Origin: Gordius sp. MW1
Lineage: Eukaryota; Nematomorpha; Gordioida; Gordea; Gordiidae
Direction of reading: 5' to 3'
DNA: 64,000 bases
NCBI GenBank assembly: GCA_964036665.1
Contig: OZ038530.1
Location: forward strand, 12,743,001-12,807,000
Shown here one piece after another: positions 34,913 through 45,738 of this stretch. Both the position numbers and the translations under genes were made by a program. The notes under the pieces were generated by a model. That model was not told where the DNA came from and made no database searches. It saw only the letters and a program-made list of their open reading frames with translations. The stretch's first letter is position 1, and each line of letters starts with the position of its first letter.

Positions 34913-35584
34913 CGATACCTTCCCTTTTTCCAAAAAAAAATTAGGACCAGGGGTAGATAAAAGAATAATTGATATAATGCAATCGGATATTTTTTATCAA
35001 CAACGTTCTGATTATGGGTTTACATGATATTAATAGTAACAATATAATATATCAAAAATATTATACTAACTATCTAAAAATTATTATATACGACATGTGT
35101 ATCCTTCAAAGCAATCACGTGGTCTCTTCTTTTGAAGAATTAAGATTCATGGCCAACGGGATGTAATTATAAATACCTCATCTATGGCTTGTGGGAATAC
35201 TCCTGGAATAATCCAATAATAATTTTCTTCCCCGCTCTATAGGTAACTGAATCCCGGCTCTATGAATTTCTTTTTATTGGATAATTCTGTTATTGTCGTT
35301 CTGTAATCCATCTAAAATGAGGAATTCTCAGCATTTTAATATGCCTTTACCTCCATACATGAGGAACTCTTGCCCTCATCTGAAAATTAAGGATACTCCT
35401 GCTGCCTTAACAATTATGGATGTCTCAGACCCGACCTGAATTTTCCAAGTACGATCCAGTTTTCAATAAGTTTTGAAGCAATTAGTCGATAATTCATGCA
35501 TTGGGTAGGGGTGATTTGTTTCGAATAACTTCTCAGCCACTTTCAATCCTATTTTCTTTACATAGAGGAAATTTATATTTGTGC

Positions 35585-36208
35585 AGGATGCGATTTTGGA
35601 TATGATGAATAGGAATATAGGAGGGTGGGTTTTTTTTATCTTCTGGACATCATTTTCATATCTTTAAAAAAGAATATAAGATATGAATAAAAAGGATTTG
35701 AAGGAAGGGGGAAATATCATGGCTTGAATTGGGGGAAATAATGGGCCGTAAAAGAATAAACTATATTGGGCCGTAAAGGGATAAACCTTGTCCCCCCCCC
35801 CAAAAGGGGGACTCACATTTAATTCTTACTTTAGATTCTTTATATACTTTATTTATATCCAAGAATAAATTAATTAATATCAATATTATTAATACGATCA
35901 CACGCGTATATTAAAAATTACTGATGCGTGTTCATGTTATAAACAATCAAATATGGGGAGAAATAAATAAGTATAAGCGCGTCGGGGGGAGGGGGGTAAA
36001 GTAACACACGTATTGAAATTAAATAGAAAGTAAAAGTATTACTATGAACTTAAGGTTACAGAAAAAGGGGTTACTCAGTCGTATATAAGATCAAAAGATC
36101 CGACAATGTTAAGAAATCTAACAATAAATGTTGTAATTAATCGAATGAGATACACTGTTTTACGAGGGGTTGGGGTAAATGGGAAATCCACGTATCAAGG
36201 GATACGAT
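35585..36208 (+). repeat. interspersed repeat, second tandem copy
   Basis: Direct repeat of 34360-34912 with small indels, including a longer C-run at 35792-35802. The 670 bp between the copies shows no gene. Confidence 0.7.
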
Positions 36209-36977
36209 AATCTCGAAATGTATGATTAATTCATCTCATACATTCATTTAAATTAATTTCTTTAAGTTAATCTGAATTCTGAATTTAGGCAATTAAAACT
36301 TTGAAAGGTAAAATATCTTTATTGATGCTATATGATAAACATATAAATGATACCACAAAACTTATTAACGATTTTGTGAACTCCCATTTTCAAGTTTTTA
36401 AATGAAGGTCTCAACTTACTCTACCACATAACATATACACTAGAATAAAATAAAATTATCATGGTTATTTATTAAACGAAAAAATATATAAAAAACATTA
36501 TTTTACAAACATGATTTAAAAATTAGAGTTTTTAAAAAAATGGTCAAATTTTCTCCTTTCATTTCTGAACAATTGCCACAACCATTATTAGCCTTAATAT
36601 CAAAATTGATTGATAATACAGACAGACTCATATTGATTTAGCAAAAGTTTAAGAATATCTGCATTTTATTTTTTTCAGGTGCCCACTTAAGATAATAAAT
36701 GGCTTGTTGTGAAAGACACTTTGGGTGAAATTTACTAAAAAAAATCATAAATTAGTAACTACTCTTTTCTAATGCATTTACTTCTGGCAAATATGTTTTA
36801 AAATGTTGTTAAATCTGTTAGATAACATATTGTTGCCATTTAAAACCATAAAAATCAATTTTAAACCCAGCACTTTTTTTTACTTTCGGGTCGGGTCCAG
36901 TTTGGTTTGAAACGCTTTCATGTCGGGTCGGGTTCAGGTTGAAAACGTGACTTTGCAGGGCTCTCTCTAGCGTAATT

Positions 36978-37500
36978 ATACGGGTGAACCCATGGGGGTG
37001 TTGGCGCGTTTAATTGGTCATATAGGTAATAAGATCCAAAAGACTTTTAGAGCGTCAAAAAGAGAAGGTAAATTTGGAGCCATTACTAATGCGGTCTAAA
37101 TCTCTTATTTATAATTAAATGCAACTACAGAAGTCTAGGGCGTAGTCAAAGTGGTAGTGCGGAAGCGATGGCCATTCGCCCACCTGGACCCATTCATCTA
37201 AGTATAATACCGGTGTGGATGAGGCCTAGGGAATCGTTGCTATGTTTGAGCCACCATCACCGGTGACGATCTTGGGACCAGATCGACCTATACCAGCGCA
37301 GTAGGCTCGAAAGGTAGACATCGGAGGAAATGTTATAAGTGTCGTAGATCGCACCGTGTGCCGGGAGTGTCAGGCTTTAGCACTTCGGCATCACAAGTAG
37401 GTTATGAGACTGAGAAGAATGAGTCATCGCAGGGTGAACTGAGGGCCTATTTGGCCTTAACTAAGAGGTGTCAGATATGGCTTGCTCTTTATTAAAATTG
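36978..37500 (+). pseudogene. probable continuation of the gypsy relic
   Basis: After removal of the hAT-like insertion the frame resumes with YTGEPMGVLARLIGHIGNKIQ and, later, VVVRKRWPFAHLDPFI-like residues near 37150-37200. I do not recognise a domain with certainty. A cysteine pattern KCYKCRRSH near 37340 is reminiscent of a nucleocapsid knuckle but is incomplete. The assignment rests mainly on position. Confidence 0.35.
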
Positions 37501-37885
37501 GTGTGTTCTTTATTAATATTTACGTTTTTATTTGTATCCTCGAGTATAAGTATCATCACAGACAAACTCTAACCGAAAGAAGGCGTACGCAATTAACTCT
37601 AGATTTCGATTGATCGTGGGCTATAAAAAAGAAACTAGTCAGAAGGAGGACACATATCTGTCGTATATGTGAATACGTGAAAGAAGAATAGTTTAATTTA
37701 GTATAACATTTATTTATATATCATTTTCTACAGATTATATTACTGCTATAATTAAATATTTTAATATTGTAAGCCAAAGCCGAGTTGGTGAAAACCAGAT
37801 GTTTTTGTGATTATCATATTTATTTATTCTTTGTTCATTAGTTTCCCCACCCCGGCACTAGTAACTAATAAAATTATCTTAATTT
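37501..37885. other. non-coding spacer
   Basis: No gene seen; AT-rich, ordinary for the window. Confidence 0.4.
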
Positions 37886-38625
37886 TTAATAAAGGAATGG
37901 GTGATCGTGGAAGTGCGCTTGAGAGCGATAGCCCACGAACGAAGGGGGAGGCCGAGACCTATCGTATTCGAGGTCCGAGAACAAAGGCCGATGGAACCCT
38001 ACATGAGCGTGCGTCACGAAGGCACCTGCACAGAGGAAAGGGCGGCAGGTAGGCATAGACAGGCAACACGTCGGGAAGCAGCTAGACCTATTTTGGGTAG
38101 GCAAAGCAACGCGGTATCCAGACACCGTGGTCAACCCCGTTTTAGCTGGACGAGTTGACCGGGTGCAACACCAAAATGTGGCCCCGCGCGCAGCCCGAAC
38201 AACTACGCGACGCCCCCAAAATCGCTCGATACGTCCCGAGGCGAGGATTGAAGAACGAAGAAGGACGTCTCATGTCCGCAGACAGGGCATCAGGCAGATA
38301 TAAGGCAGACCAGAGCCTTCTGCCGGGAATGCAGACGGTGGCACCCAAGGCCGATGTGTAGGCTAAGAATCCCGTCAAGGCCAGCCAGGCAAGACAGGAT
38401 GGCAGCGCCGGTAGAGTCGGTAGTATCGGCGGTCTCGATAGCGCCCGTAGTAACGATAGCGACGGCGGAGTCGGTAGGCGTGGAAGTGGTTACGATGGAC
38501 ACCAGTCAGGTGGTGGTCAGCCCTGAGGAAGAAATGACCCTATTAGAGAATACTCCAGGGCGGGACAACACGGACCTGGTGGTCCCTCAATTTGAAAGAA
38601 TGAGGTGTAAGGATCCGTAACCATT
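37886..38625 (+). other. GC-rich island with arginine-rich open frames, unrecognised
   Basis: This 740-bp stretch is far GC-richer than its surroundings and has long open frames on both strands. On plus, 37901-38158 encodes a protein rich in Arg, Glu and Gln (HRQATRREAARPILGRQ), and 38155-38361 and 38354-38620 continue in other frames. CRECRRWHPRPMC around 38320-38360 looks like an imperfect zinc knuckle (C-x2-C-x3-H-x4-C). A retroelement Gag remnant is possible but not shown. Part of it (about 38018-38123) is repeated inverted at 38934-39035. Confidence 0.35.
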
Positions 38626-39037
38626 CCATGCGTTGATGATTATTACAATTATCTTTTTATTATATAAAATGTACGATATCACTTTTTGAAACGAGTAGTC
38701 ACAAAATTATATTTGGCAACCAGCTGTACTTTTCTTGTATCTATCAATAAAGAATTAAAGGATTTCTAATTTGATATTTTTAACCCCCTTACGAAATAAA
38801 TGGTTCCCTTATACAGTTTACCCTCCCTTTATCATATTAAGTTGGACTAGACGCCTCGCTATAATCCCAACCTTCAGACTCAACACTCAGCCTCCAGCTA
38901 AAACAAGTAGGCAGAGCAACGCGGTATCCAGCTAGCTGGATACCGCGTTGCTCTGCCTACTCGAAATAGGTCTAGCTGCTTCCCAACGTGTTGCCTGTCT
39001 ATGCCTACCCGCCGCCCTTTCCTCTGTGCGGGTGTCG
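38018..39037. repeat. inverted repeat around the GC-rich island
   Basis: About 105 bases at 38018-38123 (GCACAGAGGAAAGGGCGGC through ACGCGGTATCCAG) recur in inverse orientation at 38934-39037, with a loop of about 810 bp between them. Confidence 0.8.
38906..38961. repeat. perfect 56-bp palindrome
   Basis: Two 28-base arms with no spacer, centred between 38933 and 38934 (AGTAGGCAGAGCAACGCGGT at the left edge). The right arm runs on into about 75 bases that are the inverse of 38020-38100, so the palindrome is the tip of a larger foldback with the GC-rich island. Confidence 0.95.
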
Positions 39038-39124
39038 AACAATATCTAAACACGTTTTTTGATTTGTTCTATATTTTATTGTATCAGCGTCTAGCCTATG
39101 GTTGTACCCTAGCATAATGCACGA

Positions 39125-39292
39125 TGGGCGTTGCCAGTATTGGGATTAGAGGGGGGCAATAAAAATTTAGGGAGAGCCAAATGGATAATTTTTTGAAATT
39201 TTAGCCAAGATTTTAATAAATTTAAACAAGTTTTTTGGATTTAGGGAGAGGCAGCCGCCCCTACCTGCCCCTCCCTTGGCTACGCCTATGTA
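39125..39292. mobile_element. short element of the CGTAGCC family
   Basis: Left end ATGGGCGTTGCCAG, right end CCCTTGGCTACGCCTATG, G- and C-rich subterminal tracts and an AT body. The ends are inverted repeats, as expected of a MITE. The family recurs many times in the window. Confidence 0.55.
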
Positions 39293-39777
39293 TTGTGTCC
39301 CTCCCTTACGAATTGTATATACATATAAGGTGGACATTTGTTATTTTATCCGTTTATTGTTTCTAAGTAATTATCTATATGATCGATTGATCGTTTTTCA
39401 TCACTCTAAACCGTTATTAGGATCAAAAAGATTGATTAAAGGTTTCATATTTTAAGAAAAGCTTTTCCTGCTGTAATTTATTTTGCAAACTTATATCGTT
39501 TACAGTTAATTTTATAATGTATATAGTTGGCTACACAATTAGGAAAAATTATATATGATTCATTTTTTATATAAAAAAATTTGTTCTGTTTTTCTAGGCA
39601 TACTGAGACCTTGGAATTTTATTTAACCAAGAAATAGATTTTTTACGACTATTTTAATGTTAAACTAACTTAATAAGATTCCTTATTTTCATTTTGAACA
39701 TTAATATGCGGGATATTTTCAATTTAATGTCTAAATGTATCATTTTGCTTTTAAATGTCGATATTCATACATAAATA

Positions 39778-39801
39778 ATGTGGTCAGCTAATAACAATTG
39801 A
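39778..39801 (+). promoter_or_regulatory. in-frame upstream mini-ORF of the PNISR-like gene
   Basis: ATG followed by seven codons (MWSANNN) and TGA, in the same frame as and six bases before the chosen start MWPPN. Both begin Met-Trp, as PNISR proteins do. It may be a regulatory uORF, a lost original start, or chance. Confidence 0.4.
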
Positions 39802-39807
39802 AGAAAT

Positions 39808-42800
39808 ATGTGGCCGCCGAATATACCATTTAATACTCCTAATAATCAAGGTTAGCTAATTTAACTTATATATATATTAATACTCTAGACTGGGGGAGTT
39901 TAGCTCAACAGTGGGCTAGTCAAAAGTCAAATGTTCAAAATTGGCAAAGTAATATTTGTTGTATGTATTATATTGTTAAGATCCCTTAAATATGAATGCC
40001 TCAAGGAATGGACATCCATCTTTGCAATTTAGAAATCCACAGGTATAATTGTTTACATTTTTTAATTATTCATCTTTTAGCAATATTTGACTAAGCAATT
40101 TGAACATCAGCAATGCTTTGACAATAATCAAGATTATCAATCATCCGATTTTTCTTTGACGAATTATCAACAAGAAGCATATAACGGATCACGGCACCAA
40201 TTTTCTTTATTGGGACCCCAGCCAGGCCATAGTGATTTCAAAAATATAGATAGTAATAAAAGGGGTAACGTTGAAAATGAATTTACTGCACCTTATGCCA
40301 ATTTTAATTATAATAATTTTCAAGATGAGTCTATAAGAGATTGGAATGACAGTGAAGGACCACCTGATTTGTATAATACAAATAGAGAGGCATTTAATGA
40401 TGCATATGATGGAAATTTAAATTATCAACCAACTTTTGAACAAGAGCTGATTGATAAAAACTCATCTTTACTACAATTTCAAACAAATTCCTATGTACCT
40501 AATACCATGAATATGCAGATGCATAGTGAAGAACAATCCAATGCTTTCAATAGCAATTTTTCCCAACAAACATCTTATGTTCAACATCCTACCAATATAG
40601 CAACTCCAAATCAAAATGTTAATCTAACAGATTCAATGACAAACTTTCTTAACCTTAATAACCCTAATCAATTTGGTGCTCAATCTAATATGATGTGGGG
40701 TCCTAACACATTGCCACAAGCTAATCCATTAATGTTTGGAATCATGCCTTCTATAGCTGGCTTATCAAACCCTTCAATAACACCTCAATTTTTAGGTTTG
40801 TTCTATTATTTTAAAGTTTTGTTTAATTCATTAATGTAATTGTTTTCTATGTATCTACTTATTTTTTTGTAAAAGGGCTTTCCCAAAATTTCATTCCCAA
40901 TCTGCATCAACAACACAAGAAAACTCTTCCTGCATGGTTAAAAGAAGGTTTAGAAAAGATGGAAAAAGAAAAGGAGAAAAAGAGAGGAAGCATTGATAAC
41001 AAACCTTCCAATCAGGATGGTGAATGGCCTGCTTACCCTAGTACAGATACCAAAGATATACTTAAAGTTGAAACAGTATTTTAAAAATGTTGTTTGATTA
41101 ATTATTGTTAGGAAATTGCTACACCTAAGAAAACACTCAACAAATTTATTGAACAAACCCCTCCTAGTCTTAAAAGTGAAGCTTCACCTTTTCCTAATTA
41201 TGAAAGTCAATCTGAAAACGAATCTGATGGAATGACTCCTAAAATTCCCACACCACAAGATTTGGTAGTTGCAATTTGATTGCTTTTTTGTAACCATTCA
41301 GATTTCACACTAATGCTCTAATTATATTTTTGCATATATTTGAATGTTGCAATGATTTCTTTGGTTAGATTACAAATATAAAGTTGCTTTTGACTGAAGT
41401 GCTGATGGATAGCACAAGTTACTTAATAAACAAAGTTGCGGCTGAGCAGATGCTCATTATACAAAAAGAAAGTAATATGCCAACTAATTACATTATTACA
41501 ATGTATGTTTTTTAAACACTTTTTATCCTTAATTTGAAGGGTTAAGAAATAATGTTTTAAACATTCATCGCTTATTCCCTTTAATAAGTATCAACCAAAC
41601 TTTATAATTTTTTATCTCCTTTCTCACATGTTTGCTGCAATTAGTCCAGGAACAAAACTTGCAAAAAAGCCGCAAAGCCCTCAATAAAATATCTTCATTA
41701 GGTATCTAAGCTATATAGAATGTCATAGATATTTTTTTCTATAATTTACAAATTATAACATTAATTGTCATTTATCTTATCAGGCATTGCGGCGTATGGT
41801 AGTGAGGGGGACAGTTCACAAGATGAAGATGATGTCAACTTGCTACCTACTGCAATCTCGTCCCCTCACGTCGAAAAGACGTCCATATCATCAATCCCTA
41901 CATCCTCTGACGCCCAATTGGTTAAATCTCGAAGTGGCACACCCAAAGTGCCGTGCGTAATGCCCAATGTAATTAGTAACAATAACGAGATTGGTGAAAG
42001 TAAATTGAATCACGTTGTCTCATGTGATACATATTGATAGTCATAGCAAAATAACTTTTACGAAAAAATATTAAAAAATGTTATGCAATTTGTTAATTTT
42101 CCGTAGATTATAATAATGCTCGTGCAGCAACTTCTGATAACGGTGCAACATTAGAAGACGAGGATAAGAAGAAAAGGAAGGAAACGCGTAACCTAAGCCC
42201 CACCCTCATGATTCCATTACCTCTGATGCCTGAACATGCCGGTTCAAAGGGAAAAAAGGACGTTAAAATACCTCCTATCGACGCTAGACCTAAAGAGGCG
42301 CAGCCAAATCTCAAATCTCACGGCTTTAGTCTTATAGAAGAACTAAATCGAAATAAAATTAAAGCGTCCTTAGCTTCTCACGGCTCTAGCGTAGTCAAGG
42401 CTTCTGGGAAAGTTGAAGCTTCCTCTCGGTCCAATCAGGAAAATAGTAATCCTTCTGATAACAGGGCCAAAAATGTGGCTAAAGTTGATAGGTCGAAGCC
42501 AACTTCTAGCAAACTAAAATCAATAGAAAGTCACAAAGCGAACCATGTTTCGGTTCGTGCTAAGCGATCTCGAAGCGCATCACTTCGTAAAGAAGGCGAT
42601 AAAGGCAGGAGTAAGATTTCTAAGGAGACCGAGAAAAAAACTGACACGCCCAAACATATCGATAATAACCGTAAAAATTCTATCTCTGTAAAATCCTCTG
42701 CTGAAAAAGGGCGGCCTCAACATTCTGATAAAGATTATAAGGGTGAAGATAAAAGTTCTAAGGTCATCGTAGGAAAGGTGAAGTCTACAACAGAGCAAAA

Positions 42801-43137
42801 TCAATCAATAGTCAAGATATCTAAACGCCCAAAAGTTGATTGTAACAATATGTCAGTGAAGGTCAAAAATTCTGCCACTGCCAAGTCCACTAGGAAGAAG
42901 GAAGATCGTAAAAAGGCTTCGAGAAAGAGCAAGGAACGCAAAAAGTCTAGTAAAAAGCAAAAGAAAAAATTGCATTCATCCAAACATAGCGACAGAAAAA
43001 AGAAAAGCAAGCGTGACAAAAAGCGTAAGCACTCAAGTCACCGTCGCCATAAATCCAGCACTGCTGATTCATCTTCGAGTGATGCCTCAGAATCTTCTAG
43101 CAGTTCAACAGAAGATTCTAACTCTACAAGCAATTGA
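39808..43137 (+). CDS. PNISR: PNISR-like SR-related nuclear protein, 10 exons, 879 codons
   Basis: Homologue of PNISR, a nuclear-speckle-associated Arg/Ser-rich protein presumed to act in RNA processing. Exons: 39808-39850, 39889-39948, 39981-40042, 40081-40795, 40876-41075, 41112-41264, 41369-41471, 41645-41701, 41784-41999, 42107-43137. All introns are GT..AG and phases agree; exon 9 may instead end at 42023. The conserved N-terminal block reads DWGSLAQQWASQK (human DWAALAQAWIAQ). Exon 4 (residues 56-293) is Asn/Gln-rich and disordered. LHQQHKKTLPAWLKEGLEKM follows near 305-324 and is the best match to PNISR. LLLTEVLMDSTS and GIAAYGSEGDSSQDED match later conserved blocks. The C-terminal 340 residues are Lys/Ser/Arg-rich with KKQKKKLHSSKHSDRKKKSK and a Ser tail. 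The start at 39808 is chosen because an upstream in-frame ATG (39778) meets TGA after seven codons. Confidence 0.9.
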
Positions 43138-43337
43138 GCATTTTAGCAGAAACTTTGAGTTCAAGTTATGAGAAAACGTTAAGGTGAATTAAAAGTTGAC
43201 AGCGCAAAATTTTCAGATGGCGTTCTTGAAATTTTTATGTCTGATCCTATTTATATTTATTGTATATATCGATAATTGTCATAGTATTTTATTGTCACTT
43301 AGAGTTCTTAATTACGATCATGTTATTATACCTTTGC

Positions 43338-43343
43338 AATAAA
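43338..43343 (+). terminator. polyadenylation signal AATAAA of the PNISR-like gene
   Basis: Canonical hexamer about 200 bases after the stop codon at 43135-43137, in otherwise AT-rich 3' UTR-like sequence. Confidence 0.5.
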
Positions 43344-43439
43344 GATCTATAAGGTTATAGTGGTTAGTAAGCCTCAACAACTCAGCCAAGCATCCATATT
43401 GCGATTCGGTTTTTAATGTCCTAAATTTAATATGGATTT

Positions 43440-43612
43440 GTCCCGGCACGTGGACGTGCCTAAAAGCCCGGAACGGGCTTGGACAGGCTTATATTTTAAA
43501 ATAAAAAACAACGGGCCGGACTTGGACTGGCCTTAATGTAACTTAGTCGGCTAGGGTCGGGCCTAGATTTACGTAAGGCCCGCTAAAGCCCGTTACAAAA
43601 TCAATTAGAGTT
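43440..43612. repeat. GC-rich hAT-like terminal fragment
   Basis: Alternating AAGCCCG and CGGGCTT motifs and GGGCC blocks (GCCCGGAACGGGCTTGG) resemble the subterminal tracts of the hAT elements. A matching cluster in opposite sense lies at about 45215-45330, so 43440-45330 may be one element interrupted by the foldback at 43998-44882. No target duplication found. Confidence 0.4.
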
Positions 43613-43997
43613 TTTGGTTGTTTTTTTAGTATAACCAAATGTGTGTTTTTATAATGTTTTATTAATTTATAATTATCTTATGTTTATTAATTTAACAGGG
43701 GAAATAAAAGTATATTTTCCTCTTCACTCATTTATATTTCACAACGCGAATCTTAAAGTTATCTTTACTTAGTGTTTATTACTGATTAATCATTCCATAT
43801 CAAAAAAACTAAAAGATTTGAAATTCTGGAAAGGCATAAAGGCCATTTTAATTTGTATTAAAAAAATTGTAACCTTATATAAGGTTTCTAAAAATATTTC
43901 TTTCGGCATGTATGGTTTTATGTATCAAAATTAAGACTATCTAATTTTACAAAGCGTTTTCATTACATTCATGCATGCTTCATTTTTAAACATACTT

Positions 43998-44882
43998 TTC
44001 GAATCCAGCCCACCTGGCGAAATGGACGGCGAAAAGTTGCAAAAAAGTGTGCTTATCTATAAATATATATATAATATATGATTTATATATACAATCATAG
44101 GCGTACCCAGGTTTTGAATTGGGGGGGGGCAAAACGTTTAAAAGTTCATTTAGAGGGGGGCAAAACATAAATTTTTTAATGTTTTTGCATTGAAATTTTT
44201 TTTTCGCAAATTGGGGGGGGGGGGACGCCCATGTATACAATATATATTATACTATTTATTAGAACTGCAATATGTACAATAGTAATATTAAATTAGACTA
44301 TACAAAATTTGTATGCTTAAGCATACAATGGAGAACCTAAGTGTGACAATGATATATAACTTGCAAGAGATAATTGCACAACAAATTTATTTACATTCCT
44401 CACAGAAAATAATCTGAATTTAGTGATAATATTATATGTTGCTTAACTTTAGATTAATTGTTGCCTAATATTAGTAAATTCGCCAGATGGCCAGGGTCGT
44501 ACTCTTCGCTTCCGCTCCTGGCCATCTGGCGAAATGGACATGTGGCGAATTTGCTAATATTAGGCAACAAATATTCTAAAGTTAAGCAAGATATAATATT
44601 AATACTAATTTTTGATTATTATTTTCTGTTAGGAATATAAATAATTCTGTTTTGCAATTATCTTTTACAAGTTATATATCATTGGAACATACATACTTAG
44701 GTTAAATTTTGTATAGGTTAGTTTAATATTACTATATATTGAATTCTAACAAAAATTATAATATATATTGTATATATAAATCATATATTCTATATTAATA
44801 TATAAATAAGCACACTTTTTTGCAACTTTTATGACTTTTCGCCAGCTGTCCATTTCGCCAGATGCGTTGGATTCTTCGCTTC
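43998..44882. mobile_element. foldback element with 360-bp arms
   Basis: The left arm starts near CGAATCCAGCCCACCTGGCG and the right arm ends CGCCAGATGCGTTGGATTC. The arms are inverse copies through TTGCAAAAAAGTGTGCTTAT, AATATATATTATA, TGCTTAACTTTAGA and TTGCCTAATATTAG. They meet at a 15-bp hairpin (44481-44495 with 44517-44531, CGCCAGATGGCCAGG) around a 21-base loop. There is no coding frame. The left arm is interrupted by a short CGTAGCC-family element (44098-44237), which is absent from the right arm. Confidence 0.8.
44098..44237. mobile_element. CGTAGCC-family short element inside a foldback arm
   Basis: Left end ATAGGCGTACCCAGGTTTTG, G-run, AT body, and right end GGGGGACGCCCATGTAT. It sits in only one arm of the surrounding foldback, so it is a later insertion. 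Confidence 0.6.
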
Positions 44883-45546
44883 TATACCTAAGGCGACTGA
44901 CCTGTTAGGCGACAACCAGTTAGGTTACAAATTTATGTGCGATTCGAATGAGCGCGACTGAAGAAAAAACCAAGTGATGAAAACCAATAAGGTTATTTTA
45001 TGTTGCAGTCACTTGTTACTAATCGCCTTCTTAAAAATCGTCAGAACCAGATTCTTTAATTCAAATTTCTTTAGAAATTGTGCGTGCTAATTCCACAGTA
45101 GAAATTAATGTAAAATTTCAACTAAAAGTAATATTTTTTATGGTTTAAATTCGTTTTTTAAAGTTTGCTTTTTAATGATTAATAGCACATTATTAAAGCA
45201 AATACAGCTGGCACCGCCAAAGCCGGGCATGGATGGGCTTTTTGTTAAAAATTGCTGGCCTGGCTTGGACGAGCGTTATGGTAATAAAACGGGCTAGGGA
45301 CAGGCTTAGCTATTAATAGGGGCAAAACCTTTTTTTCAATATATAAAAATGGTGTTTTTTATCATGTTTATTTTGTTATTATTTAACTTTACAATATAAT
45401 TAAATTCATAATAATTTTTGTTTGTTATTTATTCATAGGATTTGTGATTGTTAAATAATGGTTACTTTTTACTAAGGGGATCGTAAAACATTAATAAAAA
45501 TAGGTATATTTAGTTACATAAAATTAACCTTGCATAGAGTTTCAAT
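44883..45546. other. AT-rich DNA with a GC-rich patch
   Basis: No gene. Contains the GGGCTT/GGCCTGG cluster at about 45215-45330 and ends in the target site of the hAT element at 45547. Confidence 0.4.
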
Positions 45547-45738
45547 TAGGAACTGCAGGGGTGACCCGAAACATTCGGGTTTAAGATTTTTAGATGTCTT
45601 CGGGTCTGGTTCTGGTTGGAAATTTTAAAATACTTTTGGGTCGGGTTCGGGTTGAAAATTTTAGTATGCTTTCGGGGCGGGTTGGATTTAAAGTGCCAGG
45701 TCAAAGGTAATTAATTTTACAATGCAAATTATTATATT

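Larger units (their letters stand above)
34085..36969. mobile_element. hAT-like element interrupting the gypsy relic
   Basis: Both ends carry clusters of GGGTCGGGTT/ACCCGACCC (34128-34195; 36885-36960) like the hAT elements at 45547 and 48307. The right end GACTTTGCAGGGCTCT matches theirs. Flanking 8-mers GCGTAAAT (34077-34084) and GCGTAATT (36970-36977) suggest a target duplication with one mismatch. The left terminal bases are eroded or rearranged. The interior from about 34270 to 36205 is foreign relative to the sister element and consists of two copies of another repeat. Confidence 0.6.

Noticed and set aside
42580-43019. Minus-strand frames of 72-74 codons
   Set aside because: They are antisense shadows of the Lys/Ser-rich last exon of the PNISR-like gene.
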